A stretch of 64,000 nucleotides of DNA, taken from contig NZ_JASCRY010000003.1 of the NCBI RefSeq assembly GCF_030010375.1, positions 496,001 through 560,000 of the forward strand. The letters are read 5' to 3'. The notes below the pieces were generated by a model. The model was not told the DNA's origin. It ran no database searches and saw only the letters and a list, made by a program, of their open reading frames with translations. The position numbers and the translations under genes were made by a program. Below, piece by piece: positions 25,720 through 37,688 of the stretch. This stretch comes from Flavobacterium yafengii (GTDB lineage: Bacteria > Bacteroidota > Bacteroidia > Flavobacteriales > Flavobacteriaceae). The stretch's first letter is position 1. Every line of letters begins with the position of its first letter.

Positions 25720-26607
25720 TTATCCTTGTTTATTGACTTTTTTGACAAATTGATCAATTCTCTCTGCTAGTGAATCGTCTACTTTTACCAGTGGTAAACG
25801 TACAGTGTTTTCTGAAATTCCCAGTGATAGAAACACTTGTTTGATTCCTGCTGGATTTCCTTGCTCAAAAATCATATCAATACAATCTGCTAAAAGGTAT
25901 TGTGATTTGAATGCTTCATCCACTTTACGATTCAAACCTAATCGGATCATTTCAGAAAATTCTTTAGGAAAACCTTGCCCAATTACAGATATAACGCCTG
26001 ATCCTCCAGCCAAAACCATCGGCAAAGCAATCATATCATCACCTGAAATTACCAGAAAATCTTTTGGTTTGTTTTTCAACAATTGCATGGCTTGAACAAT
26101 ATCTCCTGCTGCTTCTTTTATGGCTACGATATTTTCAAAATCATTAGCCAAACGTATAACCGTTGAAGGCAACATATTGCTTGCCGTTCTTCCCGGAACA
26201 TTGTATAAAATAACCGGAATTGGAGATGCTTCAGCAACTGCTTTAAAATGCTGGTAAATACCTTCTTGTGTAGGTTTATTGTAATATGGAGAAACCGATA
26301 ATATTGCTGCAAATGAAGACAAATCTCTTGTTCTCAACTCTTCTACAACTTTTAAAGTATTGTTTCCTCCTACTCCAAGCACTAATGGTAAAGCACCATT
26401 ATTAGCTTCGATTACGGTACTAATAACTAATTCTTTTTCGTCTTGAGACAATGTAGCATTTTCGGCAGTTGTACCCAAAACCACAAGATATTCAATTCCT
26501 CCGTCGATTGAAAAATTTACAATTCTTTTTAATGCTTCGGTGTCAATCGAAAAATCTTCTTTAAAAGGGGTTACAAGAGCAACACCAGTACCTATTAATG
26601 ATTGCAT
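25720..26607 (-). CDS. dapA: 4-hydroxy-tetrahydrodipicolinate synthase
   Basis: 295 residues, a class I aldolase TIM barrel. [13 protein letters not shown] at the N-terminus, [53 protein letters not shown] (catalytic Tyr) and [11 protein letters not shown] (Schiff-base Lys) are all in place. DapA condenses pyruvate and aspartate semialdehyde in lysine and diaminopimelate synthesis. It is 7 bp downstream of the hypothetical gene at 26615, probably a two-gene unit. Confidence 0.97.
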   Translation of the reverse strand: MQSLIGTGVALVTPFKEDFSIDTEALKRIVNFSIDGGIEYLVVLGTTAENATLSQDEKELVISTVIEANNGALPLVLGVGGNNTLKVVEELRTRDLSSFAAILSVSPYYNKPTQEGIYQHFKAVAEASPIPVILYNVPGRTASNMLPSTVIRLANDFENIVAIKEAAGDIVQAMQLLKNKPKDFLVISGDDMIALPMVLAGGSGVISVIGQGFPKEFSEMIRLGLNRKVDEAFKSQYLLADCIDMIFEQGNPAGIKQVFLSLGISENTVRLPLVKVDDSLAERIDQFVKKVNKQG

Positions 26608-26614
26608 ATTAGAT

Positions 26615-27133
26615 TTATATTTTGTTTAATAATTTTAAATATTTGAATAGCTCACTTACAAAAAGCGTATAATTATCAACATCTGTTTTAATCATAAAAT
26701 GATTTAATCTTTTGTCTATTGATGAAAAACCAACTTTAAATTGCGCTTTTGAATTATGAGTGATTTTTAATAAAATTGCTTTTTCTATGTCGTAATAACT
26801 GATTAACAAATCAAATTTTTCATTGATAAAATCATTTACTTCCAGTGAAGAAATTTCTCCATTCCATTTTAAATCTCCTGAATTGAATACAGGATATGTT
26901 TTCTCTGCTGTTTTTTTAAATTTATCTCTGTAAACAATTGTTGTTATACTTTCTGGTGCGATTCCGTTTGCTATTAAAGCTGTCATCAATAATTCCGTTT
27001 CGGCAAAACGAGTGGCATCAACCAGTAAACCAATTGTTTTTACAACATTAACTGACTCAATATTTTTTAAATTTTGAAAGCTTTTTTTTAATGTTTTTTT
27101 TACAAAAAAATCCTTTATATAATTCAAAAACAT
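26615..27133 (-). CDS. Conserved flavobacterial hypothetical protein (DUF6913-like)
   Basis: 172 residues with no family I can prove. The N-terminal 30 residues are basic and hydrophobic ([19 protein letters not shown]), perhaps peripheral to the membrane. The core has an alpha/beta look ([50 protein letters not shown]). It always appears, as far as I remember, just upstream of dapA in Flavobacteriaceae, and the 7-bp gap here supports a shared transcript. A role near cell-wall or lysine synthesis is only a guess from position. It is divergent from the 5'-nucleotidase gene at 27181. Confidence 0.7.
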   Translation of the reverse strand: MFLNYIKDFFVKKTLKKSFQNLKNIESVNVVKTIGLLVDATRFAETELLMTALIANGIAPESITTIVYRDKFKKTAEKTYPVFNSGDLKWNGEISSLEVNDFINEKFDLLISYYDIEKAILLKITHNSKAQFKVGFSSIDKRLNHFMIKTDVDNYTLFVSELFKYLKLLNKI

Positions 27134-27180
27134 ATTACTTTTACTTGATTACAAAATTAATTAATTAAGTCGCATTTAAA

Positions 27181-27960
27181 ATGGTAAATCTAAAAAAGTA
27201 TAACGATGTTTCTAAACTTTTTGTTATATTCTTAACATTTTTTTTTGTTGCTTCCTGCAGCAAACAAAATTACTACGTTACTAAGATAGAAGGCAAACGA
27301 ATTCCAATCACCGAAAAGGAAATTCAAGTCCCTCAAATTGAAAATTTTATCAAACCTTACAGAGAACATATCAATAAAGATTTAGACAGCGTTCTTGCTT
27401 ATTGCCCGGAAACATTAGATAAAAGCACAGGCAAATGGCAAACTACAATTGGTAATTTGATGGCGGACGTTACTTTAATGAGAGGAAACACCGTGTTTCA
27501 AGCGAGAGAAAAAAAGAGTATTGATATTTGTTTGCTCAATAGCGGAGGGATTCGTTCTATACTTCCAAAGGGAAATGTAACTGCAAGAACGGCTTTTGAA
27601 ATTATGCCTTTTGAAAATAGTTTGGTTGTGATTGCTTTAAAAGGAGAGCAAATTCTTGAAATGGTCGATTATTTTATCGCCGAAAAAAAACCACATTCAC
27701 TGGCTGGACTAACTTTTACCATTGGCAAAAACAGCCTTCCTAAAAACATATTAGTACAAGGAAAACCTGTTGAAAAAGAGACCATTTATTATGTGGGAAC
27801 CAATGATTATTTATCTAATGGCGGTGACAACATGAATTTCTTAAAAAAAGGGGTTCAGAAATTTGATTTAGACTATAAACTACGAAATATTCTTATTGAT
27901 TATTTCAAAGCTGTAGATACAATTCCTGTGATAAATGATGTTAGAATTACTGTTGAATAA
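27181..27960 (+). CDS. 5'-nucleotidase C-terminal-domain lipoprotein
   Basis: 259 residues with a lipoprotein signal (lipobox VASC about residue 29). The mature part has only the substrate-binding C-terminal domain of 5'-nucleotidases: TTIGNLMADVTLMRG, ICLLNSGGIRSILPKG (the NxGGxR nucleoside site), FEIMPFENSLVVIALKG and VGTNDYLSNGGDNMNFL. The metallophosphatase half is in the next gene, so the enzyme is split and both parts must meet in the periplasm. Each gene has its own signal peptide, so this is no recent frameshift. A structured repeat lies between them. Confidence 0.9.
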   Translation: MVNLKKYNDVSKLFVIFLTFFFVASCSKQNYYVTKIEGKRIPITEKEIQVPQIENFIKPYREHINKDLDSVLAYCPETLDKSTGKWQTTIGNLMADVTLMRGNTVFQAREKKSIDICLLNSGGIRSILPKGNVTARTAFEIMPFENSLVVIALKGEQILEMVDYFIAEKKPHSLAGLTFTIGKNSLPKNILVQGKPVEKETIYYVGTNDYLSNGGDNMNFLKKGVQKFDLDYKLRNILIDYFKAVDTIPVINDVRITVE

Positions 27961-28002
27961 GAAATTCGAATTTAGATACCAAAATAGTTTTAGAAAACAT
28001 AA

Positions 28003-28088
28003 AGCCCTAGCCCCGATTGAAGTGAAAATCATTTTTTATCGTTTTTCACGATAAAAAATATTGCAACGAAAAGCGGGAAATAGCTCCA
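28003..28088 (-). repeat. Dispersed structured repeat, copy 2, between the split 5'-nucleotidase genes
   Basis: On the minus strand it starts GGAGCTATTTCCCGCT and ends TCAATCGGGGCTAG. CCCG near the 5' end pairs with CGGG near the 3' end. The middle is a long hairpin (TTTTTTATCGT/ACGATAAAAAA). The element occupies nearly the whole gap between the two plus-strand genes, just ahead of the metallophosphatase start. Confidence 0.75.
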
Positions 28089-28100
28089 AAAAAATATAAA

Positions 28101-29001
28101 ATGAAAAGAAGAGAATTTATAGAAAAAACAGCTGCGAGTTCAGCTTTACTGAGTTTAGGTTTATCATTAAGCAGCTTTGAATCTTCACAAAAAAGACATC
28201 TTACTATTTTACATACGAATGATGTACACAGTTACATAGATCCGTTTCCTGCTGATCATCCCAGAAATGCAAATATGGGTGGCGTGGCACGAAGAGCCGC
28301 TTTGATTGAAACCATTCGAAAAGAGAATCCAAATGTATTATTACTGGATGCGGGCGATATTTTTCAAGGAACACCTTATTTTAATTATTATGGTGGAGAA
28401 TTAGAATTCAAATTGATGAGCATGATGCAATATGATGCTTCTACGATAGGAAATCACGATTTTGATAACGGCGTTGAAGGTTTGCACGCACAAATGCCAC
28501 ATGCTAAATTTGAGTTCATATCTGCCAACTACGATTTTAAAAATACGGTGATGGATGGTTTTGTAAAACCGTATAAAATATTCAACAAAGATGGTATTAA
28601 AGTGGGTGTTTTTGGACTTGGAATAGAGCTTGATGGCTTAGTTGATAAAGGAATGTACAAAGAAACCGTTTACAATAATCCTGTTGAAACGGCTCAGGAT
28701 ATGGTTCGGATTTTAAAGAAAGAACAAAAGTGCGATTTAGTAGTTTGTTTGTCTCATTTAGGATATAAATACAGAGACGAACCAAATAAGATATGCGATT
28801 TGAAATTAGCGGAACTAACGCAAGACATCGATTTGATTATTGGCGGACATACACACACTTTTCTAGAAAAGCCTACCGTTGTAAAAAATCTTGCCGGTAA
28901 GGAAGTTCTAGTAAACCAAGTGGGTTGTTACGGTATAAATCTGGGAAGAATTGATTTTTATCTGGATAACGATAAAGCAAAAGCTTTTGAAGGGAAATCG
29001 A

Positions 29002-29012
<11 letters not shown>
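28101..29012 (+). CDS. 5'-nucleotidase metallophosphatase subunit, Tat-type signal
   Basis: 303 residues. The N-terminus MKRREFIEKTAASSALLSL has twin arginines and a hydrophobic stretch like a Tat signal. The metallophosphatase motifs are complete: LTILHTNDVHSYIDP (D and H), LLLDAGDIFQGT (GD), TIGNHDFDNGV (GNHD), VCLSHLG (H) and IIGGHTHTF (GHTH). It should dephosphorylate nucleotides in the periplasm with two metal ions, using the separately encoded nucleoside-binding domain just upstream. It overlaps the convergent minus-strand gene by 11 bp, and a terminator hairpin is folded around its stop codon. Confidence 0.93.
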
Positions 29013-31790
<2,778 letters not shown>

Positions 31791-31810
31791 AAAAATAATT
31801 AGCAATACAA

Positions 31811-32284
31811 TTATGATGCTATAATAGTATTTATTTGCTGGTATAAAAGACCATCGCTCAAAAACGAACCTTGTTGTATTAATTCAAAAATGGAAGTATT
31901 ACGCTCTTCTGTAAACTCTTTTTTTCCAACTTTCATTTCAATAGTATCCGTAAACATATTATCGCTAAGCCATTGCAATCCTTCTTTGGTTAAAAAATCA
32001 ACTTCAGGAACCAATGATTTCAAAACAATCGATTGAACATAGGTATCAAAACAATGAAAAAGGAAAATATGATTTTTAGAAAAATGTTCTAAATAGGTTG
32101 CTTTCGAAAGAACACCTTCCCAAATTAAATCAGAAAAAACATCTAATTCTTGTTCGGCAACTTCTGGTTTTTCAGCTTTTATTTTATCCCACTCGGCTTT
32201 ATCAATCGCTTGAGTTGCTAAAAAAGTACTGAATTCCTGATTCAATTCTTCAAATTGTTCTTTTGTCAATCTTGAGTATTTCAT
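31811..32284 (-). CDS. Conserved hypothetical protein (DUF6495-like)
   Basis: 157 residues, cytoplasmic, acidic. It begins KYSRLTKEQFEELNQEFSTF and has a middle segment QELDVFSDLIWEGVL and HIFLFHCFDTYVQSIVLK. No catalytic motif is seen. I associate this pattern with a small family restricted to Flavobacteriia (DUF6495), at modest confidence. It follows the TonB-receptor gene after 105 bp with a terminator in between and is cut off from ligA by another terminator, so it is transcribed alone. Confidence 0.6.
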   Translation of the reverse strand: MKYSRLTKEQFEELNQEFSTFLATQAIDKAEWDKIKAEKPEVAEQELDVFSDLIWEGVLSKATYLEHFSKNHIFLFHCFDTYVQSIVLKSLVPEVDFLTKEGLQWLSDNMFTDTIEMKVGKKEFTEERNTSIFELIQQGSFLSDGLLYQQINTIIAS

Positions 32285-32338
32285 TATTGTATTTTAGTAT
32301 TTAACGTATATTTTAATTCTCTTTTTAGATTTTGGATC

Positions 32339-32366
32339 AAAAAAAAGCCCTCTCAAACGAGAGGGC
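32339..32366 (-). terminator. Terminator of the TonB-dependent receptor gene
   Basis: Perfect 8-bp GC-rich stem GCCCTCTC/GAGAGGGC (32347-32354 with 32359-32366), tetraloop, and eight T on the minus strand. It begins 23 bp after the receptor stop codon. Confidence 0.88.
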
Positions 32367-32389
32367 AAATTTAATATATTTTAGCTGTT

Positions 32390-35300
32390 TTAGAAAATAT
32401 ATCTTACTCCAAACTGCGCTTGCCATCTTGACAATAAACTTGCATCATAGTTGAACGTTTTAGTTTGAGTTCCATTAAAAGTGTATGTTGGTATTTTTGT
32501 AGTTTGATCTACAGATACACCAATTGGTTGTACACTTGTTGGCACTTGCACCAATCCCCAATCAGAATTAATCAGATTACCTAAATTCAACACATCAATA
32601 CTAAATTGAATTGTATTCGTTTTAGTAGAAGCAGAAGAAACTTTAAAATTATAATCTTGCATTACTTTAAAATCCCATTTTCCTCTCCATGGAGATAAAG
32701 CTCCGTAACGCTCTGCATACTGACCTCTTCTTTCATTCAAATAATCATCTTGACTGATAAATGCATCAAAAGCTGCCCCTTGTCCTACACCAGAAAAAGC
32801 CATAGAACTAATCTCTGCAGTTGTTGGAATATAAATTAAATCATTTGTTCCAGATCCGTCATTATTGATGTCACCACCATAAATATAGTTAAAACGCCCC
32901 CCTTGAGCATATTCAAAGAAAGTAGAAACAGTAGTCGCCCATTTGTCATTACCATATTTCCATTTTTTTGAAGCTACACCAATAAAACGATGTGTATCTC
33001 CATATTTAGAATTAGATAAAACGGCATTATTTACGTTTCCTAAAGCAGGGTTAAATGCAAAAGCATCCCCTGTAATTTCTGCTTCAATTGAATTCACATC
33101 TTGAGATTTCAAATAGTTATAGGCTAAACTAGCAAACAACCCATTATCAAAATTCTTTTGCACTTTGATAGAAGAGTTAAACGCACTTCCTTTATCGGAA
33201 TTTGTCATTACGTAAGCATTATTACTTTGCTTATCAGTAGCATTATCATAAATTAACCTGTTATCAACACCAGCGAGAGTTCCTGATGGCGTTCTTAAAC
33301 CCCAGTTTTGCACGTGAACTCCATTGATATCTTTGTTATATGACATGTCAATAGTTACAATATAATCGTTTTCAAATTTATGGTCAACACCTAAACTTGT
33401 TCTCCATACTTGCGGCCATTTATAATCTGGATCCATAATTTGAAAAAAACCATCATCGGCACCGCTCACTTGGTTTCCTAACCAAACAAAAGGAATTCTT
33501 CCTGTAAAAATCCCTGTTCCTCCACGAATTTGTGTTGTTTTGCTTCCATTTACATCCCAGTTAAATCCAAGTCTTGGAGACCAAAGCAATTTATCACTTG
33601 GTAATTTTGTTGATATTAAAGGAACTTGATTACCTGTTTCCGGGTCATAATACTGAGTCGCATTATTTCTGGTAGAACCATTTTCTGTATCTATATACTT
33701 TTGAATCAAATCAGCTGTATTAAAATACAATGGTTTATCAGCTCTTAATCCAAATGACAATTTAAAATTATCATTTACACTCCAGTCATCCTGCATGTAG
33801 AATGCAACTTGACCTACGTTCAACTCTGATAATTTCCATCCATTATCTTCTCCCACTCCAAAAGAGTTTTTAGCATCAAATTGATTTTGTGCATAAAGTA
33901 AATTCTGAGCAATTATACTTGTTGCAAAAGGCTTAGCCGCATCAGCTAAAAATGCCGCTACATTTGAATAAGGTGTATAAAAAGTTCCAGCATAACCATT
34001 CGGATTACCAAAATTATCGTAACCAGCCAAGTTAAATGAATTTTGAAATTGGAATTTTTCAAATGACGCACCAAAAGTAAAAGAGTGATTCCCTACAGTA
34101 TAATTTAAGTTATCTGTAATTTGAAAAACTTTTTGATCTAATGTATTATTGATAGAAAATGGCTCATGACCTGCAATAATATAATTTGATCCTGCTCCGT
34201 CTTGAATGTTAATTACTGGAGCCGGTGTAGAAAATGGATTTCTAAAGTCATCAAAATGCGTGTAACCAGCCTGTAACTTATTAGATACTTTTTCATTAAC
34301 CTTAGAGTTCAACTCTAACAAAAAAGAACTCAATTTATTATTGATTTGATATCCTGAATTTTGAAATTGCAAAGTAGAAGCATTTGGACCTCTAAATCCT
34401 AAAGCTGATGGGTGAGCCGGTTTGTCTTTGGAAGCATCCAAAAAGTTATAAATAACTGCTAATTTATTATTATCATCGATATTCCAATCTAATTTTACAA
34501 TCCCTTTTCTTGAGTTTGAATTATGAGAGAAACCTTGATAAGCACCTGTATTATATCCTAATGAAGACAAAGCATTTGAAACATTAATCAAATCTGTCTC
34601 TAAAACTCTTGATTCGTTAACACCTGTAACAGCATCTCCGTTATTAGCCACAAAGTTTGACCCTAAATCACTTCTTTCGTCAATTTCAAAATTGGTGAAG
34701 AAGAATAATTTATTTTTAATAATTGGTCCTCCAACACTAAAACCAGCTTGTGTTTGCTCTAATGAAGGTACAAATATCTTTTCTCCTTTTATTTTACTGC
34801 CCGTCATGTCTTGATTTCTATAGAACGCATAAGCTGTACCATGAAATTCATTTGAACCGGATTTAGTAACTGCATTCACAGAAGCTCCTGTAAAACCCGA
34901 TAAAGTAACATCATAAGGAGCAGTCGCCACTTGAATTTGGTCGATTGCATCTAATGAAATTGGCTGAGAACCAGTTTGTCCACCAGGAGTTGCAGCATCC
35001 AATCCGAAAGGATTATTGAATATTGCACCATTTAATGAATAATTATTGTACTGATCATTTCTTCCTCCAAAAGAACCTCCACTTGCAGTTGGTTCTAAAC
35101 GGGTGAAGTCATCTGCTGATCTGGAAATAGAAGGCAATGCCGATAATTCTCTGCGTCCAATAGTTGTTTCAGCACCAGTTCTTCCACTTTGAAAAACTTT
35201 ATTTTTAGTCCCAACAACTTTTACTTCTTCTAATTTCTGACTTTCATCTTTTAAAAGAACATCCAGACTGAATACTTTACCTAAATCAAGGTAAACATCA

Positions 35301-35569
35301 TTGAACTCTTCACTTTGATATCCTACAAAAGTTACTACAATTTTATAAGGACCACCAATTCTCATATTCAACATACTGAACCTTCCATCAGCATTAGATA
35401 ACGCTGAATACTTAGAACCTGTTGGAATATGAATTGCTTGTACCGTTGCTCCTGGAAGCGTCTCATTATTGGAACTTTTTACAAGTCCTTTAATACTAGA
35501 AGTAGTCGTTTGCCCAATAACTGAGTAAAAACTACCAAAGATTAGTAATAATGTAATAATTTTTTTCAT
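32390..35569 (-). CDS. TonB-dependent receptor with carboxypeptidase-regulatory-like domain (Oar-like)
   Basis: 1059 residues. Signal peptide 1-19 (ending SVIGQ), then a carboxypeptidase-regulatory-like fold (TSSIKGLVKSSNNETLPGATV, about 22-110), a plug domain (DFTRLEPTASGGSFGGRNDQ, INGAI-like LNGAIFNNPFG, TAPYDVTLSGFTGASVNAVT) and a long beta-barrel ending in FGVRYIF with the terminal Phe. The plug has the form seen in Oar-type adventurous-adhesion receptors, lacking a SusD partner. The substrate is unknown; it may import a peptide or polymer, or have an adhesion role. A -7 element TAATTTTG lies upstream. Confidence 0.92.
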   Translation of the reverse strand: MKKIITLLLIFGSFYSVIGQTTTSSIKGLVKSSNNETLPGATVQAIHIPTGSKYSALSNADGRFSMLNMRIGGPYKIVVTFVGYQSEEFNDVYLDLGKVFSLDVLLKDESQKLEEVKVVGTKNKVFQSGRTGAETTIGRRELSALPSISRSADDFTRLEPTASGGSFGGRNDQYNNYSLNGAIFNNPFGLDAATPGGQTGSQPISLDAIDQIQVATAPYDVTLSGFTGASVNAVTKSGSNEFHGTAYAFYRNQDMTGSKIKGEKIFVPSLEQTQAGFSVGGPIIKNKLFFFTNFEIDERSDLGSNFVANNGDAVTGVNESRVLETDLINVSNALSSLGYNTGAYQGFSHNSNSRKGIVKLDWNIDDNNKLAVIYNFLDASKDKPAHPSALGFRGPNASTLQFQNSGYQINNKLSSFLLELNSKVNEKVSNKLQAGYTHFDDFRNPFSTPAPVINIQDGAGSNYIIAGHEPFSINNTLDQKVFQITDNLNYTVGNHSFTFGASFEKFQFQNSFNLAGYDNFGNPNGYAGTFYTPYSNVAAFLADAAKPFATSIIAQNLLYAQNQFDAKNSFGVGEDNGWKLSELNVGQVAFYMQDDWSVNDNFKLSFGLRADKPLYFNTADLIQKYIDTENGSTRNNATQYYDPETGNQVPLISTKLPSDKLLWSPRLGFNWDVNGSKTTQIRGGTGIFTGRIPFVWLGNQVSGADDGFFQIMDPDYKWPQVWRTSLGVDHKFENDYIVTIDMSYNKDINGVHVQNWGLRTPSGTLAGVDNRLIYDNATDKQSNNAYVMTNSDKGSAFNSSIKVQKNFDNGLFASLAYNYLKSQDVNSIEAEITGDAFAFNPALGNVNNAVLSNSKYGDTHRFIGVASKKWKYGNDKWATTVSTFFEYAQGGRFNYIYGGDINNDGSGTNDLIYIPTTAEISSMAFSGVGQGAAFDAFISQDDYLNERRGQYAERYGALSPWRGKWDFKVMQDYNFKVSSASTKTNTIQFSIDVLNLGNLINSDWGLVQVPTSVQPIGVSVDQTTKIPTYTFNGTQTKTFNYDASLLSRWQAQFGVRYIF

Positions 35570-35596
35570 TTGTTTGAATATGTGTTATTTGTGGGT

Positions 35597-35604
35597 CAAA
35601 ATTA
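35597..35604 (-). promoter_or_regulatory. -7 element (TAATTTTG) of the TonB-receptor gene
   Basis: On the minus strand TAATTTTG ends 27 bp before the ATG at 35569, giving a short leader. The terminator of the ribosomal operon occupies the -33 region, and no TTG is present at the ideal spacing. Confidence 0.4.
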
Positions 35605-35610
35605 GGCAAA

Positions 35611-35637
35611 AAAAAATCACTCCTAAGAGTGATTTTT
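35611..35637. terminator. Terminator after rplI
   Basis: A 10-bp stem with tetraloop (AAAATCACTC/GAGTGATTTT, 35613-35622 with 35627-35636), A-rich and T-rich sides. It ends the rpsF-rpsR-rplI unit and insulates it from the receptor gene. Confidence 0.85.
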
Positions 35638-35667
35638 ATATTTTATTAACAAAATGTTAACTAAATG

Positions 35668-36108
35668 TTATTTTTCAGCAACAATTTCGTAATCTAATTC
35701 AACGATAACATCTCTGTGTAAACGAACGCTAGCAGTATATTTACCAGTACGTTTAACGATTCCGCTAGTGATGAATTTTCTTTCGATTTGTTGTCCACCT
35801 TTAGCTAAAGATTCAGCGATATCAATATTCGTGATTGAACCGAATAATTTTTCACCACCTGCTTTTGCAAAGATTTTAATTTCGATAGCTTTTAAAGCTT
35901 CAGCTAATGCTTTTGCATCTGCTACAACTTTAGCTTCTTTGTGCGCTCTTTGTTTTAGGTTTTCAGCTAACACTTTCTTTGCAGAAGAAGTTGCTAAATG
36001 AGCGTGACCTTGTGGGATCAAAAAGTTACGACCGTAACCATTTTTTACCGTTACAATATCATCTTTAAATCCTAAATTTTGAACGTCTTGTCTTAATATA
36101 AGTTCCAT
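35668..36108 (-). CDS. rplI: 50S ribosomal protein L9
   Basis: 146 residues. MELILRQDVQNLGFKDDIVTVK and GYGRNFLIPQGHAHLAT are the L9 signature; the long central helix and C-terminal domain (KLFGSITNIDIAE, IVELDYEIVAEK) complete it. L9 binds 23S rRNA near the L1 stalk. It is the third gene of the rpsF-rpsR-rplI operon, an order conserved in most bacteria. The 65-bp gap from rpsR is rather wide, but I see no terminator in it. Confidence 0.98.
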   Translation of the reverse strand: MELILRQDVQNLGFKDDIVTVKNGYGRNFLIPQGHAHLATSSAKKVLAENLKQRAHKEAKVVADAKALAEALKAIEIKIFAKAGGEKLFGSITNIDIAESLAKGGQQIERKFITSGIVKRTGKYTASVRLHRDVIVELDYEIVAEK

Positions 36109-36173
36109 GTTGTTGTCCTTTGTTATAGAAGTTAGGTTTCATGTTTCAGAAAACCAACAACTGAGTTAAATTA

Positions 36174-36470
36174 TTATTTTAGTAAATCCGCCACATATGG
36201 CATTAAAGCTAAGTGACGTGCTCTTTTCACAGCAACTGAAACTTTTCTTTGGTATTTCAATGAAGTTCCTGTTAAACGACGAGGAAGAATTTTTCCTTGC
36301 TCATTAACGAATTTCAATAAGAAATCAGCATCTTTATAGTCAATATATTTGATACCTGATTTTTTGAAACGACAATACTTTTTAGTCTTGTTTGTTTCTA
36401 TGTTTAAAGGAGTAAGATATCTGATATCTCCGTCTTTTTTTCCTGAAGCCGATTGTTGTAATGTTGCCAT
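36174..36470 (-). CDS. rpsR: 30S ribosomal protein S18
   Basis: 98 residues, slightly longer than the usual 75 because of an N-terminal extension ([21 protein letters not shown]), which is common in Bacteroidetes. Core: [58 protein letters not shown]18 pairs with S6 on the platform of the small subunit. It starts 5 bp after the rpsF stop, in the middle of the operon. Confidence 0.98.
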   Translation of the reverse strand: MATLQQSASGKKDGDIRYLTPLNIETNKTKKYCRFKKSGIKYIDYKDADFLLKFVNEQGKILPRRLTGTSLKYQRKVSVAVKRARHLALMPYVADLLK

Positions 36471-36475
36471 GATAA

Positions 36476-36817
36476 TTAAGCTTTTGTAGATTTTAATTTA
36501 GTTCTTCTTCTTTCAGCCCAAGAAATAGCGTGTTTGTCAAGACTTACAGTCAAGAAACGCATTACTCTTTCGTCACGTCTAAATTCAGTTTCAAAAGCAA
36601 TAAGAACTTCTCCAGCTACTTTGAATTCGAATAAATGGTAAAAACCACTTTTTTTGTTTTGAATTTCGTAAGCCATTTTTTTAAGGCCCCAGTCTTCTTT
36701 CGACACCATTTCTGCTCCTCTACTAGTAAGAAAATCTTCAAATTTGCTTACTGTTTCCTTTACCTGAACTTCAGATAAAACGGGATTTAAAATGAAAACA
36801 GTTTCATAATGATTCAT
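36476..36817 (-). CDS. rpsF: 30S ribosomal protein S6
   Basis: 113 residues. [20 protein letters not shown] at the start, [26 protein letters not shown] and [17 protein letters not shown] are typical of S6. It heads the operon and has a full promoter TTG-N19-TACTTTTG about 30 bp upstream. S6 binds S18 and 16S rRNA; in many bacteria an S6:S18-binding RNA leader controls this operon, but the leader here is too short (about 30 nt) to hold that structure. Confidence 0.98.
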   Translation of the reverse strand: MNHYETVFILNPVLSEVQVKETVSKFEDFLTSRGAEMVSKEDWGLKKMAYEIQNKKSGFYHLFEFKVAGEVLIAFETEFRRDERVMRFLTVSLDKHAISWAERRRTKLKSTKA

Positions 36818-36846
36818 AAATATATATTTATTTGTTATTTTGGGTG

Positions 36847-36876
36847 CAAAAGTAATTAATTAATCTGATTAAACAA
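36847..36876 (-). promoter_or_regulatory. Promoter of the rpsF operon (TTG-N19-TACTTTTG)
   Basis: On the minus strand TTG (36874-36876), exactly 19 nt, then TACTTTTG (36847-36854). This is a full match to the flavobacterial promoter consensus, close to the start of rpsF. Confidence 0.75.
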
Positions 36877-36981
36877 GTCTTATTTCATTTTATTCGACGT
36901 ATGGTAAAAAAATCCGCTCAATTAGTTTTTTTTAAATAAAAAAGTAATACATTTACTCTGCCAAATCTAAAATACTAAATT

Positions 36982-37677
36982 ATGAAACTAAACTGTGTTG
37001 TAGTAGATGATAGTTCTATTCAAAGAATGATTATCGCAAAGTTAGTTAATAATCATCAAAATTTACATTTAATCGGTGATTTTTCTAATGCAATCGAAGC
37101 TAGAAGTTGTATGTCAATACACAATGTAGACCTTATATTTTTAGACATCGAAATGCCGGTAATTAGCGGCTTTGATTTTTTGGATGGTTTAAAAGTAAAA
37201 CCTCAAATTATCTTCATAACCTCAAAAGCTGAGTATGCTATGAAAGCCTTTGATTATGATGCTACGGACTATCTTCAAAAACCAATTGCAATCGACAGAT
37301 TCAACGCTTCGGTTAAAAGAGCCATTGATTTACATCTACTTAAAAAAGAAAATAAAGAAGAAGAAGGAGAACATATTTTCATTAAAAGTAATTTGAAAAA
37401 ATTGAAAATATTCACTTCAAAAATAAAATGGATTGAAGCTTTTGGTGATTACGTAAGAGTAGTTACCGAAGAAGACAGCAATCTGGTACTCTCTACCATG
37501 AAATCTTTTGAAAATGATTTGTCAAAAGAAAAATTTGTACGCGTACACAAGTCCTATATTATCAACATTGATAAAGTAGAACGTTTCAACAGTAAATTTG
37601 CTGAAATTGGAGTTACAAAAATTCCTTTGAGCAGACACAAAAAAGAAGATTTAGTAAAAGCACTTGCCTTTTCATAG
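36982..37677 (+). CDS. LytTR-type response regulator
   Basis: 231 residues. The receiver domain has VVVDDSS, phosphoacceptor D55 in DLIFLDIEMPV, and the Lys in FITSKAEYAMKAFDYDATDYLQKP. The C-terminal half is a LytTR DNA-binding domain (KIKWIEAFGDYVRVVTEE, SFENDLSKEKFVRVHKSYIINIDKV). No kinase gene is adjacent, so its partner must be elsewhere (the PAS kinase at 56386 is not linked). It is convergent with priA, the stops being 11 bp apart. Confidence 0.93.
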   Translation: MKLNCVVVDDSSIQRMIIAKLVNNHQNLHLIGDFSNAIEARSCMSIHNVDLIFLDIEMPVISGFDFLDGLKVKPQIIFITSKAEYAMKAFDYDATDYLQKPIAIDRFNASVKRAIDLHLLKKENKEEEGEHIFIKSNLKKLKIFTSKIKWIEAFGDYVRVVTEEDSNLVLSTMKSFENDLSKEKFVRVHKSYIINIDKVERFNSKFAEIGVTKIPLSRHKKEDLVKALAFS

Positions 37678-37688
37678 ACAACTGAATT

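Noticed and set aside
36818-36846. S6:S18-binding leader RNA before rpsF
   Set aside because: The promoter leaves only about 30 nt of leader, AT-rich and without the needed stem and CCG bulge.
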